From Prostheceraeus crozeri (lineage: Eukaryota > Platyhelminthes > Polycladida > Euryleptidae): DNA of 64,000 nt. Where the stretch lies: positions 1 to 64,000 of the forward strand of contig CAJQUW010001066.1 of the NCBI GenBank assembly GCA_907163375.1, written 5' to 3'. The notes under the pieces were generated by a model, which searched no databases, was not told where the DNA came from, and saw nothing but the letters and a program-made list of their open reading frames with translations. Shown in pieces: positions 44,880 through 56,500 of the stretch. Positions within the stretch are counted from its first letter, which is position 1. Each line of letters opens with the position of its first letter. The translations under genes and the position numbers were made by a program.

Positions 44880-46220
44880 CTATCTCCGGTTCTAGTGCTC
44901 CGATGGAGCTGGAAATACACCATTACCATGTAGAATTTGACGCTCAATCCGAATCTGGCCTCCATTGTCCCCATCTGATGCTTCGTTTTGGCTCTACAGC
45001 CCACAGGCATTGCAAAAATTCTAACTGTCGTTTTTCCGAAAAATGTTGAAAATTTTTTCTCTCCGATTGACTTGAAACTCACCATGTTGATAGAGAATTT
45101 CATGCTGATTCCAAATCTGAAATCCGTTTTCCCATCCGATGCTTCGTTTTGAAGCTACAGCCAAAAACGTCCAAAATTCTAACTCTGTCGTTTTTCGCCA
45201 ATCTCCCAAAATCTTAAATGGCGTCTCACATCTAAACGAAGACAGATATGAACAAGCCGTTTCTTTCAGTGAATTTGTCTCACTCTTAGCTTTCAAACGA
45301 GCTATTGCACGACAAAATCCGTCCACTAGAAGCAAAGTTGGAAGATCGGTGCCGAGGGGGGGGGACGTCAGCGAAAATTTTTCTCTCCGATTGACTTGAA
45401 ACTCACCATGTTGATAGAGAATTTGATGCTGATTCCGAATCTGGCCTCCGTTTTCCCATCTGATGCTTCGTTTTGAAGCTACAGCCCAAAACGTCCAAAA
45501 TTTTACCTCTGTCGTTTTTTCGCCAATTCACGAAATCTGGTAAATCTTGTTTCTGCTCTAACTTCTAAACGACTAAACCGATTGACAAGAAATTTCAACA
45601 CTGAATTCGTCTCACTCTTAGCTTTCAAACGAGCTATCATACGTCTCCATCCGTCCACTGGAAGCCAAGATCGAAGCTAGCTCTCCCGAGGGGGGGTCAA
45701 AAATTTTTTCTCTCCGATTGCTTTCAAATTCACCATACAGATGCAGAATTTGACGCTGATTCCGAATCTGACCTCCGTTTTCCCATCCGATGCTTCGTTT
45801 TGGCGCTACAGTCCAAAACGTCCAACATTTTAACTCTGTCAAAATTTTGAGGAAACATTTTTTCTTGTCGATTGCTTTCAAATTCACCATACCGATGCAG
45901 AATTTTGCGCTGATCACGAATCTAAAGTCCGTTGCTCCATTCCACCACGACAACCTAGACGGCCGCCCACGTCAACCTAGGCGGTCGCCCACGTCAACCC
46001 GAGGCCAACTCAACCGAGTTTCACACTCTGTCGTTTTCGAGGGGGGGGGTCGTCAGCGAACATTTTGTGAACATGGACCAACCTAGCCGGCACACCACGA
46101 CAGACCTCTGTCGTTCCAGAGGGGGGGAGTCAGACTCGAAGCACCACGGCGGCCGACCACCACCTCTGTCGTTCCAGAGGGGGGGCGCGCCGGTCGAGTG
46201 TTCGCCGTTTTATTACTACT
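44880..46220. repeat. right subterminal repeat block and terminus
   Basis: Mirror of 18876-20560, including the G/C-rich end with GACAGACC/CCTCTGTCGTTCC words and G-runs. Fewer 322-bp units than the left. Ends exactly at 46220 before GATTTT. Confidence 0.87.
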
Positions 46221-46998
46221 GATTTTGATTGAACTGGAGATCTCCAACTCATCTAGATCATAATTGAAATTCATTTGGGAAGATCTGAAATCGATTTGGA
46301 ACTATCTGAACCATCTGAACTAGAAATGGAGGATGTGTATCGGACAATGTGTACGGACAATGTGTACGAAGATATCGGACAATGCGCCTGAAGTTTGAAG
46401 CTATCATTACTCATCACACATATGCTATCTTTAGTTTCCAAATATCTCACGAGTTTGCAGTCTTTATATCTTCCAATTTGGTCGATCATGAATGCTGCGT
46501 GGACTGTGTGCTTATACTTCATCACATCTTCATCAACACATGAAGAATTTGTGTCACTGATCGACGCTGCATAATAAAGCAATTAACTTTCAAGCTAACA
46601 ATTAGCAAACTCCAAAATAAAGTACATTATTTTTGCTCCAGATCTTTCACATTGCATGAAATTATACCCCTATTGTAAAGCAAGATTCACATTATCCCAA
46701 ACGGTGTCTGTGTGATAATTAAAAATGCTAACAATTTATCACTGCGGTGGCTAAGGAATGTTCTAAAATCCGAGGACGGAAATCGTATTGCTGCGATCGC
46801 TTTAATCCAAATAATGATGAAATCAAGAGTTTTAGACCCAATTTATTGGTACGCAGCTGCCATGGCAGTTGAAGCGCTCAAATGATAGGGCCTATCAAAA
46901 AAATCAAAACTTTCAAAATTTTCCAAAATTTTTCAATTTTTTCCATAATTTTTCATGGAAAATTTTGATTCAAAATTTTCCGGAAAATTTTCATCACT

Positions 46999-47822
46999 AG
47001 TCACTACAAGAATTAAGGCCTATACGTCTGCGTGTTCCCAACTTCCCCGTTACTTTATCAGAAACGTCATCATAGACTTCCAAGAATTCTATATTATGCA
47101 TGCATGTCATCGTAAGCGTCAGGTGCGTCAAACCGAATGGATAAAATATAGCTGAGAGTAAAGCATTCTCTAGGTAATTTCGGACAATCATGTTTGAACG
47201 TTTAAAGGTAGAAATGAACGGACGCATTCAACTCCCGTTCATCTCCGAAATATGCGAACGCCGTTCTGCTCAAGTTCACGAAAATCGTGATGAAGGTTCA
47301 TTTGAACATCGTTCATTCCCACTCATACGAGACTGGATCAAGAGCTCATAGACCTACCATGCCGGCATGCTAAATCCAATGGGATGCACACTGAGGCGCA
47401 GGGGTAGAGTGTAGACCATTGAGTAGGTATATCCCTACTCAATGGTGTAGACTCAATAAAGTATCTGTAATATATACAGTGAAAATATTTACCGGTATAT
47501 GAAAATATTCAATTTTTGCGGAGATTATACGTTCCCGTGGTCCATTGAGCAGTTTTGAAAAAGTCAAATTTTTGCCAATCTATATACTACCGGGATGACG
47601 CGTGTGAAACAAGTTGGATATCAAAAGGAATGAATCTAAGCGGAAATTAAGATGATTATCAGGGAATTTCATGAATTGTATTATAATGGAAGTCTTCATG
47701 AAAAAGTCGCAGATTCGTGCTTTCTTGGCTGAAAATTCTGAAATTTCAAGTTTTTAATTCAAATTCCACCGGCATGAATTTATGATTCACTAAATTCATG
47801 TTTCATTTCTTGAATCTGATGA
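46999..47822. other. spacer between X copies
   Basis: No gene. Holds GAACG/CGTTC-rich sequence (47195-47335) akin to 17030-17120 and a hairpin at 47409-47452. Confidence 0.5.
47409..47452. repeat. short hairpin
   Basis: ACCATTGAGTAGG and CCTACTCAATGGT arms separated by a few bases, within GTGTAGAC...GTGTAGAC flanks. Confidence 0.8.
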
Positions 47823-48632
47823 TAGTGAAAAAAATTTTCTATGGAAAATGTTGGAAAAATTTGGAAATTTGGTTTTGAAAGTTTGGAATTTTTATGAGGC
47901 CTGACCGCTTCCACAGCCGAAGCAGGTCTAAAACTCTTGATTTCATCATTATTTCGAATAAAACGATCGTAGCAATGCGAGTCCCGGATTTTTGAGCATT
48001 CGTTTGCCACCAATGGCTTGTGGCATTTTTTTGGTAGCATTTTTTTTATCACACAGATACCATTTGGGATAACGTGAAAATTGTTTCCCTTACAATAGGG
48101 GTTGCGATGTGAAAGATCTGGAGCAAACATAATGCACTTCATTTGAGAGTTTGCTTATAGCTTGAAAGTTATAAGCTTTATTATGCAGCCATGATTACAA
48201 CAATACAAATTCTCTATATACTGATGAACATGTGAAGCATAAAGCACACAGTCCACCACAGCATTATACATGAGCGACCATATTGGAAGATATACAAGGT
48301 GTTTCAAAAGTAGGCTAACAGTTGATTTTGCCCTAGGAAATCTATGTTGACCGTTCTATTGGCGATTTACACCTGAATCAGTCGATGGATATCCATGATC
48401 AGTCCAACATGAGCCATAGACTTCGAAGTAATTGCTACTATCATTTAGAAGTCTATGCAGTAGCATTCCATTGGCAAAGGAATTTTGAAATCTATCATGG
48501 ACAAGATATAGCACCAATCTGACATTACGTACATGGATATGTTCAATTAATTTGATTTGAATCAAACACTGTTAGTTTGACTTGAAGTGAATTAAACAAG
48601 CTTGAAGCTTTTTTGAATTTGCTGCTTCTGTC

Positions 48633-49696
48633 ATGTCAGGTCATCTAAAAGATGATCAGAGAAAATGGATTTTGAAATCCTTTTGGAAAAACAAGAATGC
48701 TGAAAAGGTGCGAATGGAATGGAGAGATGCCTTTCACAGCAATCCTCCATCAAGATTTGCTATTTATCGCATTCGAGATAAATTTGAAAAGACCGGTTCG
48801 GTAGAGAATGCACCGAAGTCAGGACGCCCTCGATCAGTTTCAATAACATCAAACGAGGAGCTAGTGGCCCAAACATTTGTTCAAAGTCCGAAGAAGTCAA
48901 CAAGAAGAGCCTCATTGGAGTTGGACATTTCTCTAAGCTCTACTTGGAGACTGATGAGGAAAGTTGAGTTGAAACCATACCGACCCAGACTGTTGCAGCA
49001 CCTTCTACCGGATGATGCTGAACGACGCTTGCAGTTTGCTGTGCTCATGTTGTCGGAAATTCGGGAGAACCCAGATTTGCTTGACAAGATAGTTTGGTCT
49101 GACGAAGCCAGTTTCAAACTATCAGGTCACGTAAATAGACATAACTGTGTCTACTGGTTCCCTGAAAATCCGCACATGGTATCAACAAATGAGCTGAACC
49201 AGCCTGGCTTAACCGTCTGGGCCGGTATGTCAAGCAACGGTGTGATTGGGCAGTATTTTTTGAAAGAACTGTGACGGCTGAGGTGTACCTTCAAATGCTC
49301 CAATCCTTTGCGATTCCTGAGATGCAGTCATTGAACAACTTCAATGAGCTGTACTTTCAGCAGGATGGTGCACCAGCGCATTTTGCAGTGAGTGTCAGAA
49401 GCTATCTGAATGACACTTTTCCAGGAAAGTGGATCGGGAGATGTGGTAGCATCCTTTGGCCTCCTCGCTCTCCCGATCTAACTCCGATGGACTTTTTCTT
49501 TTGGGGCGTTGTAAAGGAGAAAGTGTACGGACGAAAACCTCACACACTTTCTCAACTCCGCTCCTACATCACAGATGCCTGTCAAGAGATCAGTGATGAC
49601 AGGAACTTATGCAGAACTGTGTGCCACAGTGTGGCCGAAAGACTACAAGAATGTGCCGATGTCCATGGTGGACATTTTGAGCATTTGCGTTCGTGA
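48633..49696 (+). pseudogene. IS630/Tc1-mariner transposase, DD41D type
   Basis: About 354 codons in two overlapping frames. N-terminal HTH region: KDDQRKWILKSFWKNKNAEK and PSRFAIYRIRDKFEKTGSVENAPKSGRPRSV, the linker with GRPR. Catalytic core: WSDEASFKLSG (first Asp), FQQDGAPAHFA (second Asp) and SPDLTPMDFFFWG (third Asp). I count 41 residues between the second and third Asp. The family resembles the DUF4817-type transposases common in arthropods and other invertebrates. Near 49260-49275, within a T-run, the frame shifts by one, so the product is broken although all three catalytic residues are present. It inserts at TA. Confidence 0.9.
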
Positions 49697-49771
49697 ATTT
49701 TTGCAACTTTAAGTTGATTAATTTTTTGATATGTTGAATAGGCCTTGGTTATTCATTTGTTCATTTTTTTG

Positions 49772-50070
49772 TTAGGAAACCAAGCAAACAAAATGGTAGT
49801 TGTTTTAATGTTAATACCTTTATTAATTTCAGCCTCCTCTAGGCCATCGTCAGAAGCTTCTGACGATGGTCTAAGAGGAGGCTGGAATTAACAAAGGTGA
49901 AGGACATTTGGATGTCAGCTGTTCTTCCTTCTTCGCCTCCCTGTCTTGTGTTGACGACAGCGTCTTCGTGCACCAGGCTGAGGGGCGCGGAGGACATTCG
50001 AATGTCAGCTGTTCTTCCTTCTCCGCAGTAACACTGAAACAACTACTATCTTGTTTACATGGTTTCCTAA
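49772..50070. mobile_element. MITE inside mariner, with nested palindrome
   Basis: Inverted ends of about 42 bp (TTAGGAAACCAAGCAAAC... and ...GTTTACATGGTTTCCTAA). Inside is a hairpin of about 40-bp arms (49817-49856 / 49857-49897, centre GAAGCTTC), and two direct copies of GTCAGCTGTTCTTCCTTC (about 49914 and 50006). Outside, an imperfect direct repeat of about 30 bp (TAATTTTTTGATA...GAATAG at 49718; TAATTTTTTTGATAGATG at 50071) flanks it. Confidence 0.8.
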
Positions 50071-50142
50071 TAATTTTTTTGATAGATGTTGGATAGTTAT
50101 TCGACTTCTCATGATCGGTATAGATTCAAATTGGGTTGTAGT

Positions 50143-50271
50143 GAAATATGTATATGATAAATGCCTCGATAGAGGATTTAAATGGTCAGAATGTCCGAGT
50201 GGCGAAGCCACGAGGATATTTGGCCATTTGGATCCGATATCGAGGCATTTATAACATATTTATAGCACTGT
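50143..50271. repeat. fold-back with GTGGCGAAGCCAC tip
   Basis: Arms ATAAATGCCTCGAT (about 50157-50170) and ATCGAGGCATTTAT (about 50239-50252), extending with interruptions to about 45 bp. They close on the palindromic tip GTGGCGAAGCCAC (50199-50211). Confidence 0.82.
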
Positions 50272-50639
50272 ATGTAATGATATCAACATTGACAAACATA
50301 ATTGATATATTCAACCATAGATTTGGGATTCTGTATTCTTGGAGATCTAGAATATCTAGGTTTCCATAGATTTATTTTCATTTTTAGATTTGAAACCTTG
50401 GAATTCTATGGATTCAGTCTTATCTATCTATGCATTCGTTGTAGGAGTCCATGGATAGCAAAGGCATGAAAGATCGAATTCTATGGTTCATCCACAGACT
50501 ACAATAGCACTATGATTTAGAAGTCCATGGATTACCTGGTATATTCCATGATATTCTCAATGGTGTTTGAAATTTGAATCATGCAATAATCTAACTGGAA
50601 TAATCTGGTCATTTTATCCAAGCTCATCTGAAAGGTTTA

Positions 50640-51800
50640 CACGATAATGGCTTCACGTATTACTGAAAATCAAATTCCCACTTCAGTAGATTTGCATCAA
50701 ACTACTGACACTGAAATTCAAAGCCATCTAAATGAAGTGACCCCAAAAAATAACTATTCAAAAAGCGAAGTGGGCATTTAAGCTATTTAAGAGTTGGCAC
50801 GATGAATGGAAAATTAGAATTCACGGTCCATTAAAGGTAATCAAGGGAATTGATGAATTTACCGAATCCGATTTGAATTAACTGCCTCAAGTACTTCTTT
50901 TCTGATGTCGAAAAACTGATGGTAGCAGGTATCCACCGTCAACTTTAAAGAGCTTGGAGCGATGATTCAATACAATTCATACACAAACTACAAATTTTAA
51001 TTTCTCCTTATTCAAAGATCCTCAGTTTCAAGAGTCGCGCATCCATGGTCCTAAATGCTGAAATGAAACTGTCAGCTAAGGCTGGTCTTGCTAAACCCAA
51101 AAAGCGAGCAAAACAATATACCGATTGAAGCCGAAGATGAATTGTGGCGAAAAGGAATTTTTGGATATTCAAATCCAAAACAACAACTTCAGCAAACGTT
51201 GATTTATCATCTTGGATTGCATTTTAGCTTAAGAGCAGCTCAAGAGCAATATGATAGGACTACGGTGAGGATTCACAAATACGCCTTGGAAAGGATGAAA
51301 ATGGTGACTTTCTTGAATACACATAGCAAATGTCTAAAAACAAACGCTTTGGTATTACTAACACAAGAATGGATCCGAAGGTCACGCGAGTGTATGCCAG
51401 TGATAATGCCGAACGCTGTCCTTTGAAGTTATTCAAAGAGTACGTGTCGCATCGCCCTGAAGCTCATAACCAAGAAGGCAACAAGGCATTTTATCTTGCA
51501 TGCATACCTTATCCTCGAGGCCCCGTCTGGTATAAAAACACCCGCTTGGGTATACATAGCATTCAGCAAACTGTGAGGAACTCTACATCAAGTGACATGT
51601 TCCTTACAAATACAAGCCTGAGAAGGACCGCGAAGAATAGGCTGGTGCAAGCCGGGATTCCAAGCGAGATCGCCAGGAAGAAGACTGGCCGCATATCTGA
51701 TGCTGCAGATTCTGCATACATCGATGGGAGCTTATTTGAGAAGCAAATGAGCAGTGCTATATACTGTAATCAGTCAAATAACGAAGTGGAGATCCATTGA
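50640..51800 (+). pseudogene. Crypton tyrosine recombinase relic (DUF3504-like)
   Basis: Plus-strand blocks follow the Crypton/KIAA1958-ZMYM type C-terminal domain. A TKWAFKLFKSWHDEW-like piece lies near 50755-50810, YPPSTL near 50930, and a SRASMVLNAEMKLSAKAGLAK stretch near 51030. Then come ELWRKGIFGYSNPKQQLQQT and LGLHFSLRAAQEQYD (in 51088-51426, with the first catalytic Arg). MSKNKRFGITNT..GNKAFYL and TNTSLRRTAKNRLVQAGIPSEIARKKTGRISDAADSAYI (in 51330-51800) carry the second Arg and a candidate Tyr. The family His before LRRT is not present (TNTSLRR). The frames shift several times, so it is dead. Element ends were not identified. Confidence 0.82.
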
Positions 51801-52293
51801 GTGTCAAAGTGGAGCAAGGTTCTCATTCCAAAATTGCACTGTTAAAATTACAGTGAATGAATGCAAGGAACTAAATGACTCAAATGAAAAATGACTTCTG
51901 TTTTTTTGCAAAGTGTTCTAGTTGTTTGCCTTAACTGAATGTAAGTACTTTTATGACCAGTACTTACACTGATGTAAGTACTGAGATTTTAAATACAGAT
52001 ATCGACAAACTATAGTACTTTCCTGAAAAATAAAATATGGCTTTTAACAATACTAAATACCATTTACAGTGCTTTAAGTAGGCATGAAAACACTGGAGAT
52101 CATGAGATATTTTAATATGATTTACGCGATGTCAAAGAGTATTGAATTTTTGCCCCTTACGAATACAAGGCATATTAGCTATCTGTGGCATCGTGAAAAA
52201 GATTATTATGACATAGCTTATTAATCTATAGCATTAAGACATAGCTTTTCAAGGCCAATTTCTACTGTTAGCCTACTTTTGAAACACCTTGTA
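51801..52293. other. 3' part of mariner, non-coding
   Basis: Contains GTAAGTACT/AGTACTTAC inverted words at about 51941-51985 and the right TIR (52264-52293). No gene. Confidence 0.6.
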
Positions 52294-52533
52294 TATTAAA
52301 GACTGTAAACTAATGAGATATTTGGAAACTAAAAATATCTGTGATGAGTAAAAAAATATCTATGATAGCTTCTAACTTCTGGCGTATGATCCGATATCTT
52401 CGTTGAGTACAAACATACACATATTCCATTTCTGGTTCAGATAGTTCCAAATCGATTTCAGATCTACCCAAATGAATTTCAGATATTTCCAGATGAATTG
52501 GAGATAGTTAAATTTAAGATCCTTTCAAAGCAG

Positions 52534-53273
52534 GGACGTGGAGTCGGAGTCCCGGAGTCCTCATTTTTGCTAGAGTCGGAGTCCTATCAAATGATAGGAC
52601 TCCAGACCCCGACCTACAACTAGACCCGAAAAATATAATACAAGCAAATCATTTATTCTCGTGCGTGGCTGTCATTGTCTTGATGTCAACTTTCTCTGTC
52701 AAACAAAAGTTCAGAGACAGCAGTGCATACAAAGCTTATAGTTGAGGGAATGAACCGTGATAGTGAAAAAAAGGATTCTCTTTTCACACGGTGATTTAGC
52801 AGAGAAGACAAGCCTTCCTAGCCTCGATCACACCTGCGCGCCAAAGGTCACATCAGAGACAAAAATGAAATTACTGGTTTGTTTGAGAACATTGCATCGT
52901 ACCCTCACGTTAATCGTGTGTGATGGCTCTTCGGATACTAAAATCGAAAGTGTACTCATATTTTTTTGGAGAAGGATGGGGATTTTCGTGCCTGATAGAG
53001 ACTGGAGAAAAACCGTGTGAAGCACACATCAAGAAGATAGGGGAGCCGACTCTCATGCATCCAACTTAAAGCGACATTTGTTCAACTTTCATCGAAAATG
53101 ATTGATAATTGATGCAATGATCACTAAATATCGATTCAGGTAAGCCTATAATGATCTGTGATGCAGGCTACCAGTTAATTTTTTTTAAAAAAACTAAGCT
53201 ATATACTTGCCACCCGGAGTCGGAGTCCTCCGTCTATCGAGTCCTATCAAAATGATAGGACTCCGCATTCCTG
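52534..53273 (+). mobile_element. hAT relic with BED-type finger (740 bp)
   Basis: Ends CAGGGACGTGGAGTC and GACTCCGCATTCCTG are inverted (CAGNG type). The flanks TTTCAAAG and GATCAAAG are a degenerate 8-bp duplication within X. TCGGAGTCC and TCCTATCA.TGATAGGA repeats lie near both ends. In one frame at about 53046-53102, DSHASNLKRHLFNFHRK matches the second half of a BED/C2H2 finger (H-x3-4-H) of hAT transposases. Only an internally deleted N-terminal portion remains. Confidence 0.78.
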
Positions 53274-53540
53274 TTGATCAAAGTTAAGTTTCTGACAGAC
53301 ATTTGAAATTCAATTAGAGAAATTTGAAATCCATCTAATGTCTGAAATTCATTTGGAAAGATCTGAAATACACATGGAAAGGGTGCAGTTGGTTCCAAAA
53401 GTTAAGCAGGGATGATAGAGAAGTTTTCGGTCTTTGAATATTACATAGTCTTTTCAAACGACTATAATAAGTCTCCAAAACAAAGGCAAAAACGTCAATG
53501 ACCGAAAAATAAATTTCAAAATGTTCCATTTGCATCACTA

Positions 53541-56500
53541 AATCTGGATATAGTGATGTGGGCCCGGCCATTTACATTTTTCAAAGTTAATTGAAATCAT
53601 TGTATTTGATTATGTGATTTTGCTCTTCCAGTAGCAGATTGCCTGATCACGCTTAAGAAAATAGTAAGCCGTTTTCTTCGATCATCTTTCTCTGCATTTG
53701 CCATCTTCTTCCCATTTCAGTCAAACATGTTGAACTGCATTTGTAGCAACGAGAGAAGTCATAGCGACTTAAGAGTAGTTGAATAGTCGGTTTATAATTG
53801 AGTGAATGAAATTGAGCCAGAAACTGTCAACGCACGGGATATATCTTTCTACGCACACACCTATGACACATCAGTCGTGTGGCATGTACATTGTCATGAG
53901 CCTCACGCACGTTTTTAAGTTTGAAAGTGCTCATTGTTGTGTAACACATGATGCGTCATTCCGCGACATTATTTATTGCCGTGAAATGACGATTTTCATT
54001 CTCCTTTAGATGACAAATGCGACAGCTAATATGTAGCTGCTCTGCTGTCATGGTCTATGGCATCACGCATGTGAGGATTAAGGAATTGTTTTGATTATGA
54101 CCGATCTGCAGTACTATAAAATTATAGTTAACGTCATGGAATGACGATTTTCGACGAAGCATTTCAGGCAATTTAATAAAATCAAGCTTTTAACAATATT
54201 TTTCAATTTGGCAGACAACTTGATGGAGTTCTTGAAAAATATTGGCATTGATATGGTGATGAATAGGCCCATACCAGTATCTCAAACAATCGCAAGCATT
54301 TGACATTTCAAACCTTGTATCTAAAAAACTGGTCTACTGCAAAAAAATCTCAAAATTTGTGTTAGGCCTACATTTGAACACAAATTTTGGGAATATGGAT
54401 CAATGAGCATGAGCTCCGTGGCACAATTAAGCAAAATTTTCTTATTTTTCAAAAATGTGTTCCAATTTTTTCACTGTTTGCATCAAAATAAAATTGTACA
54501 TCGGCTGCTTACTATATGGTGGATTTCTGGTAGCAGAATAAGGCATGCAATGATTCTTTTCAAACGCTAGCCTATATACTTTTATTAGACTTCAATGTAT
54601 AGGGCCTACCAACGGCTCAAAGGATATCACTCGCTTTTTTCGTGTTCACTGGGCTATATCTAAGACAGTTTGACGGCGTGAAAGGCAAGTGATCAACTGA
54701 TGTCCTACAGCATGAATCATGAGTAACATGCTTTTTACTCCCCATAATCTGACTGAAATATTCAAGATATTATTATTATTTGATTAAAGGCCTATTCAAA
54801 AGATTGAAATCCTGGTCCAGTGCACCTATTTATAAGGTGCCATGATTCAACACTTGCACAATATTTATGAGAAATTCGGTAGGCCCATTCTACTCGCATG
54901 TAGCTATATTAAGCTAGACAAGCATATGCTGCTGAGAACATTCTTATCTGTCTCGGATAAAATTCAATGCAATTTTCTAGTCTTTCTTTTTGTCAATTGA
55001 TATAGGCTACCTACAACAGCAAATTCCCTTTCAAACCATTGATCAACGCATACGCATTCCTAAAAATACACCTTGATCAGCACATACGCATTCCTAAAAA
55101 TCTATCTATCAAAATGTGGAGAAATAAAACAATTCAAATCACTTGTTCAATATTTTAATACCGAACGTAACATCTTATTCTGTTCGCCCACTTGGTCGAG
55201 TATAAATTGTATCTGTCCACCATACAAAAGTTGTTTTCACAAGTTGGTCATGGGTATAGAAGACAACTGGGTATCACTCGAGCAAGGAGCAACTTGATAA
55301 AAATCGTACATCACTGATACATTAACAGAAATCTGTTACGACTGTCATGAAAATGATCAGTCATGTAGAGGCAAAGAACACGCTGGTCCTGCTCAAAATC
55401 AAATTGAATTCCATCAGAATGCTTCGATGATGAAGATCAATTTCACAATGTACTGGGAACAATTTGAGCGTCAACAATAGGGAGGAGATAAAGGTTTGGG
55501 TCTTCAACAAACAGAGCCAAAACGTAAATGATAATAATAGACATCGCTATAAAATGTATGGCAATTTTTCAGCAAGACAAATAGTCTTCAGCATGAAATA
55601 AAAGTGTACGTGATTGATAGCATGAACATGTTGTGTTTTCAATGATACAATCACAACAATAACATGGTTGCGAGGATTCGAACTCTCAAAAGAAGGATGG
55701 GTAAGTCGACTTTTCGTCATTAGGTATCAAAATCAAATGCTTGCTATGAATGATATTTTCATTTCCATCTCTTTCGTTTATAAAACTAAAAAACATGGTC
55801 TGACCCTCATTTGGGTCATATTGACCTCACAACGAGAAACATCAGGTTATTGACTGTCACAAATCGACGTATAGTAAACTCTGATAAACGAATGACAACA
55901 TTCAAAAAGACCATTAGTCTTCCAATTGACCTCAATTTACAAATATGAATAAGGACATTTAACAAACGGTTTTCAGTGATAAGTAACGTATCTCATATGT
56001 CAGTGATTTCAAAATGTGAGAATGTATGTGCAAATTGGCGCGTATGTATCACGAGTAACCATATAAAGGCAGGTTGAAATGTCAACTTTCTAAGATTCAT
56101 CTAAGTTGGCATTTGGAAATATTGACAACATCCACGGCTGAACACATAGAAAAGTACCAGTACTCATAGATCATTTGGAAGTTTAGATATATAAGCACAA
56201 GCAAAACACCGGTTCTTCATTGGAAACCCACCACCTTTCCAAACATGAAAAATACTCATAGTGTTATCAGTACCCTGAAGATATAGATATTTCTTCGACA
56301 TAAACAACAATTACCTAGATATCAACAACACAGAATAAACCTAGGCTAATACCAACTTTGAAGTCACGTCTCCCTCAAAAATGGGATTGTCGAATCAAAG
56401 TCAAATTAAATGTAGAAAGAAGTTAATGGGATATCACATAATAAAAATCCCAAAAAAGAATCGACGCTTCATTGATAAAAATTCAAAGCGCATAATTTTC

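Larger units (their letters stand above)
48293..52293 (+). mobile_element. DD41D Tc1/mariner element, 4001 bp
   Basis: Terminal inverted repeats of 30 bp, TACAAGGTGTTTCAAAAGTA onward at 48293 and their complement ending ACACCTTGTA at 52293, lie between TA dinucleotides (48291-48292, 52294-52295). The X sequence is restored when the element is removed. The transposase is at 48633-49696. The rest (about 2.5 kb) is far more than such elements usually hold, and includes a MITE, a fold-back and a Crypton relic. Confidence 0.92.
47823..53540 (+). mobile_element. hAT family X, copy 3, carrying two later insertions
   Basis: The X sequence runs 47823-48292, then 52294-52533, then 53274-53540, ending TTTGCATCACTA. 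The flanks AATCTGAT (47813-47820) and AATCTGGA (53541-53548) are a likely mutated 8-bp duplication. It is more diverged than copies 1 and 2, so older. The interruptions are a 4.0-kb mariner and a 740-bp hAT. Confidence 0.78.

Noticed and set aside
55659-55700. tRNA gene on the minus strand
   Set aside because: Only a T-arm/acceptor-like word is present. No matching 5' acceptor strand, D-arm or anticodon arm could be laid out.
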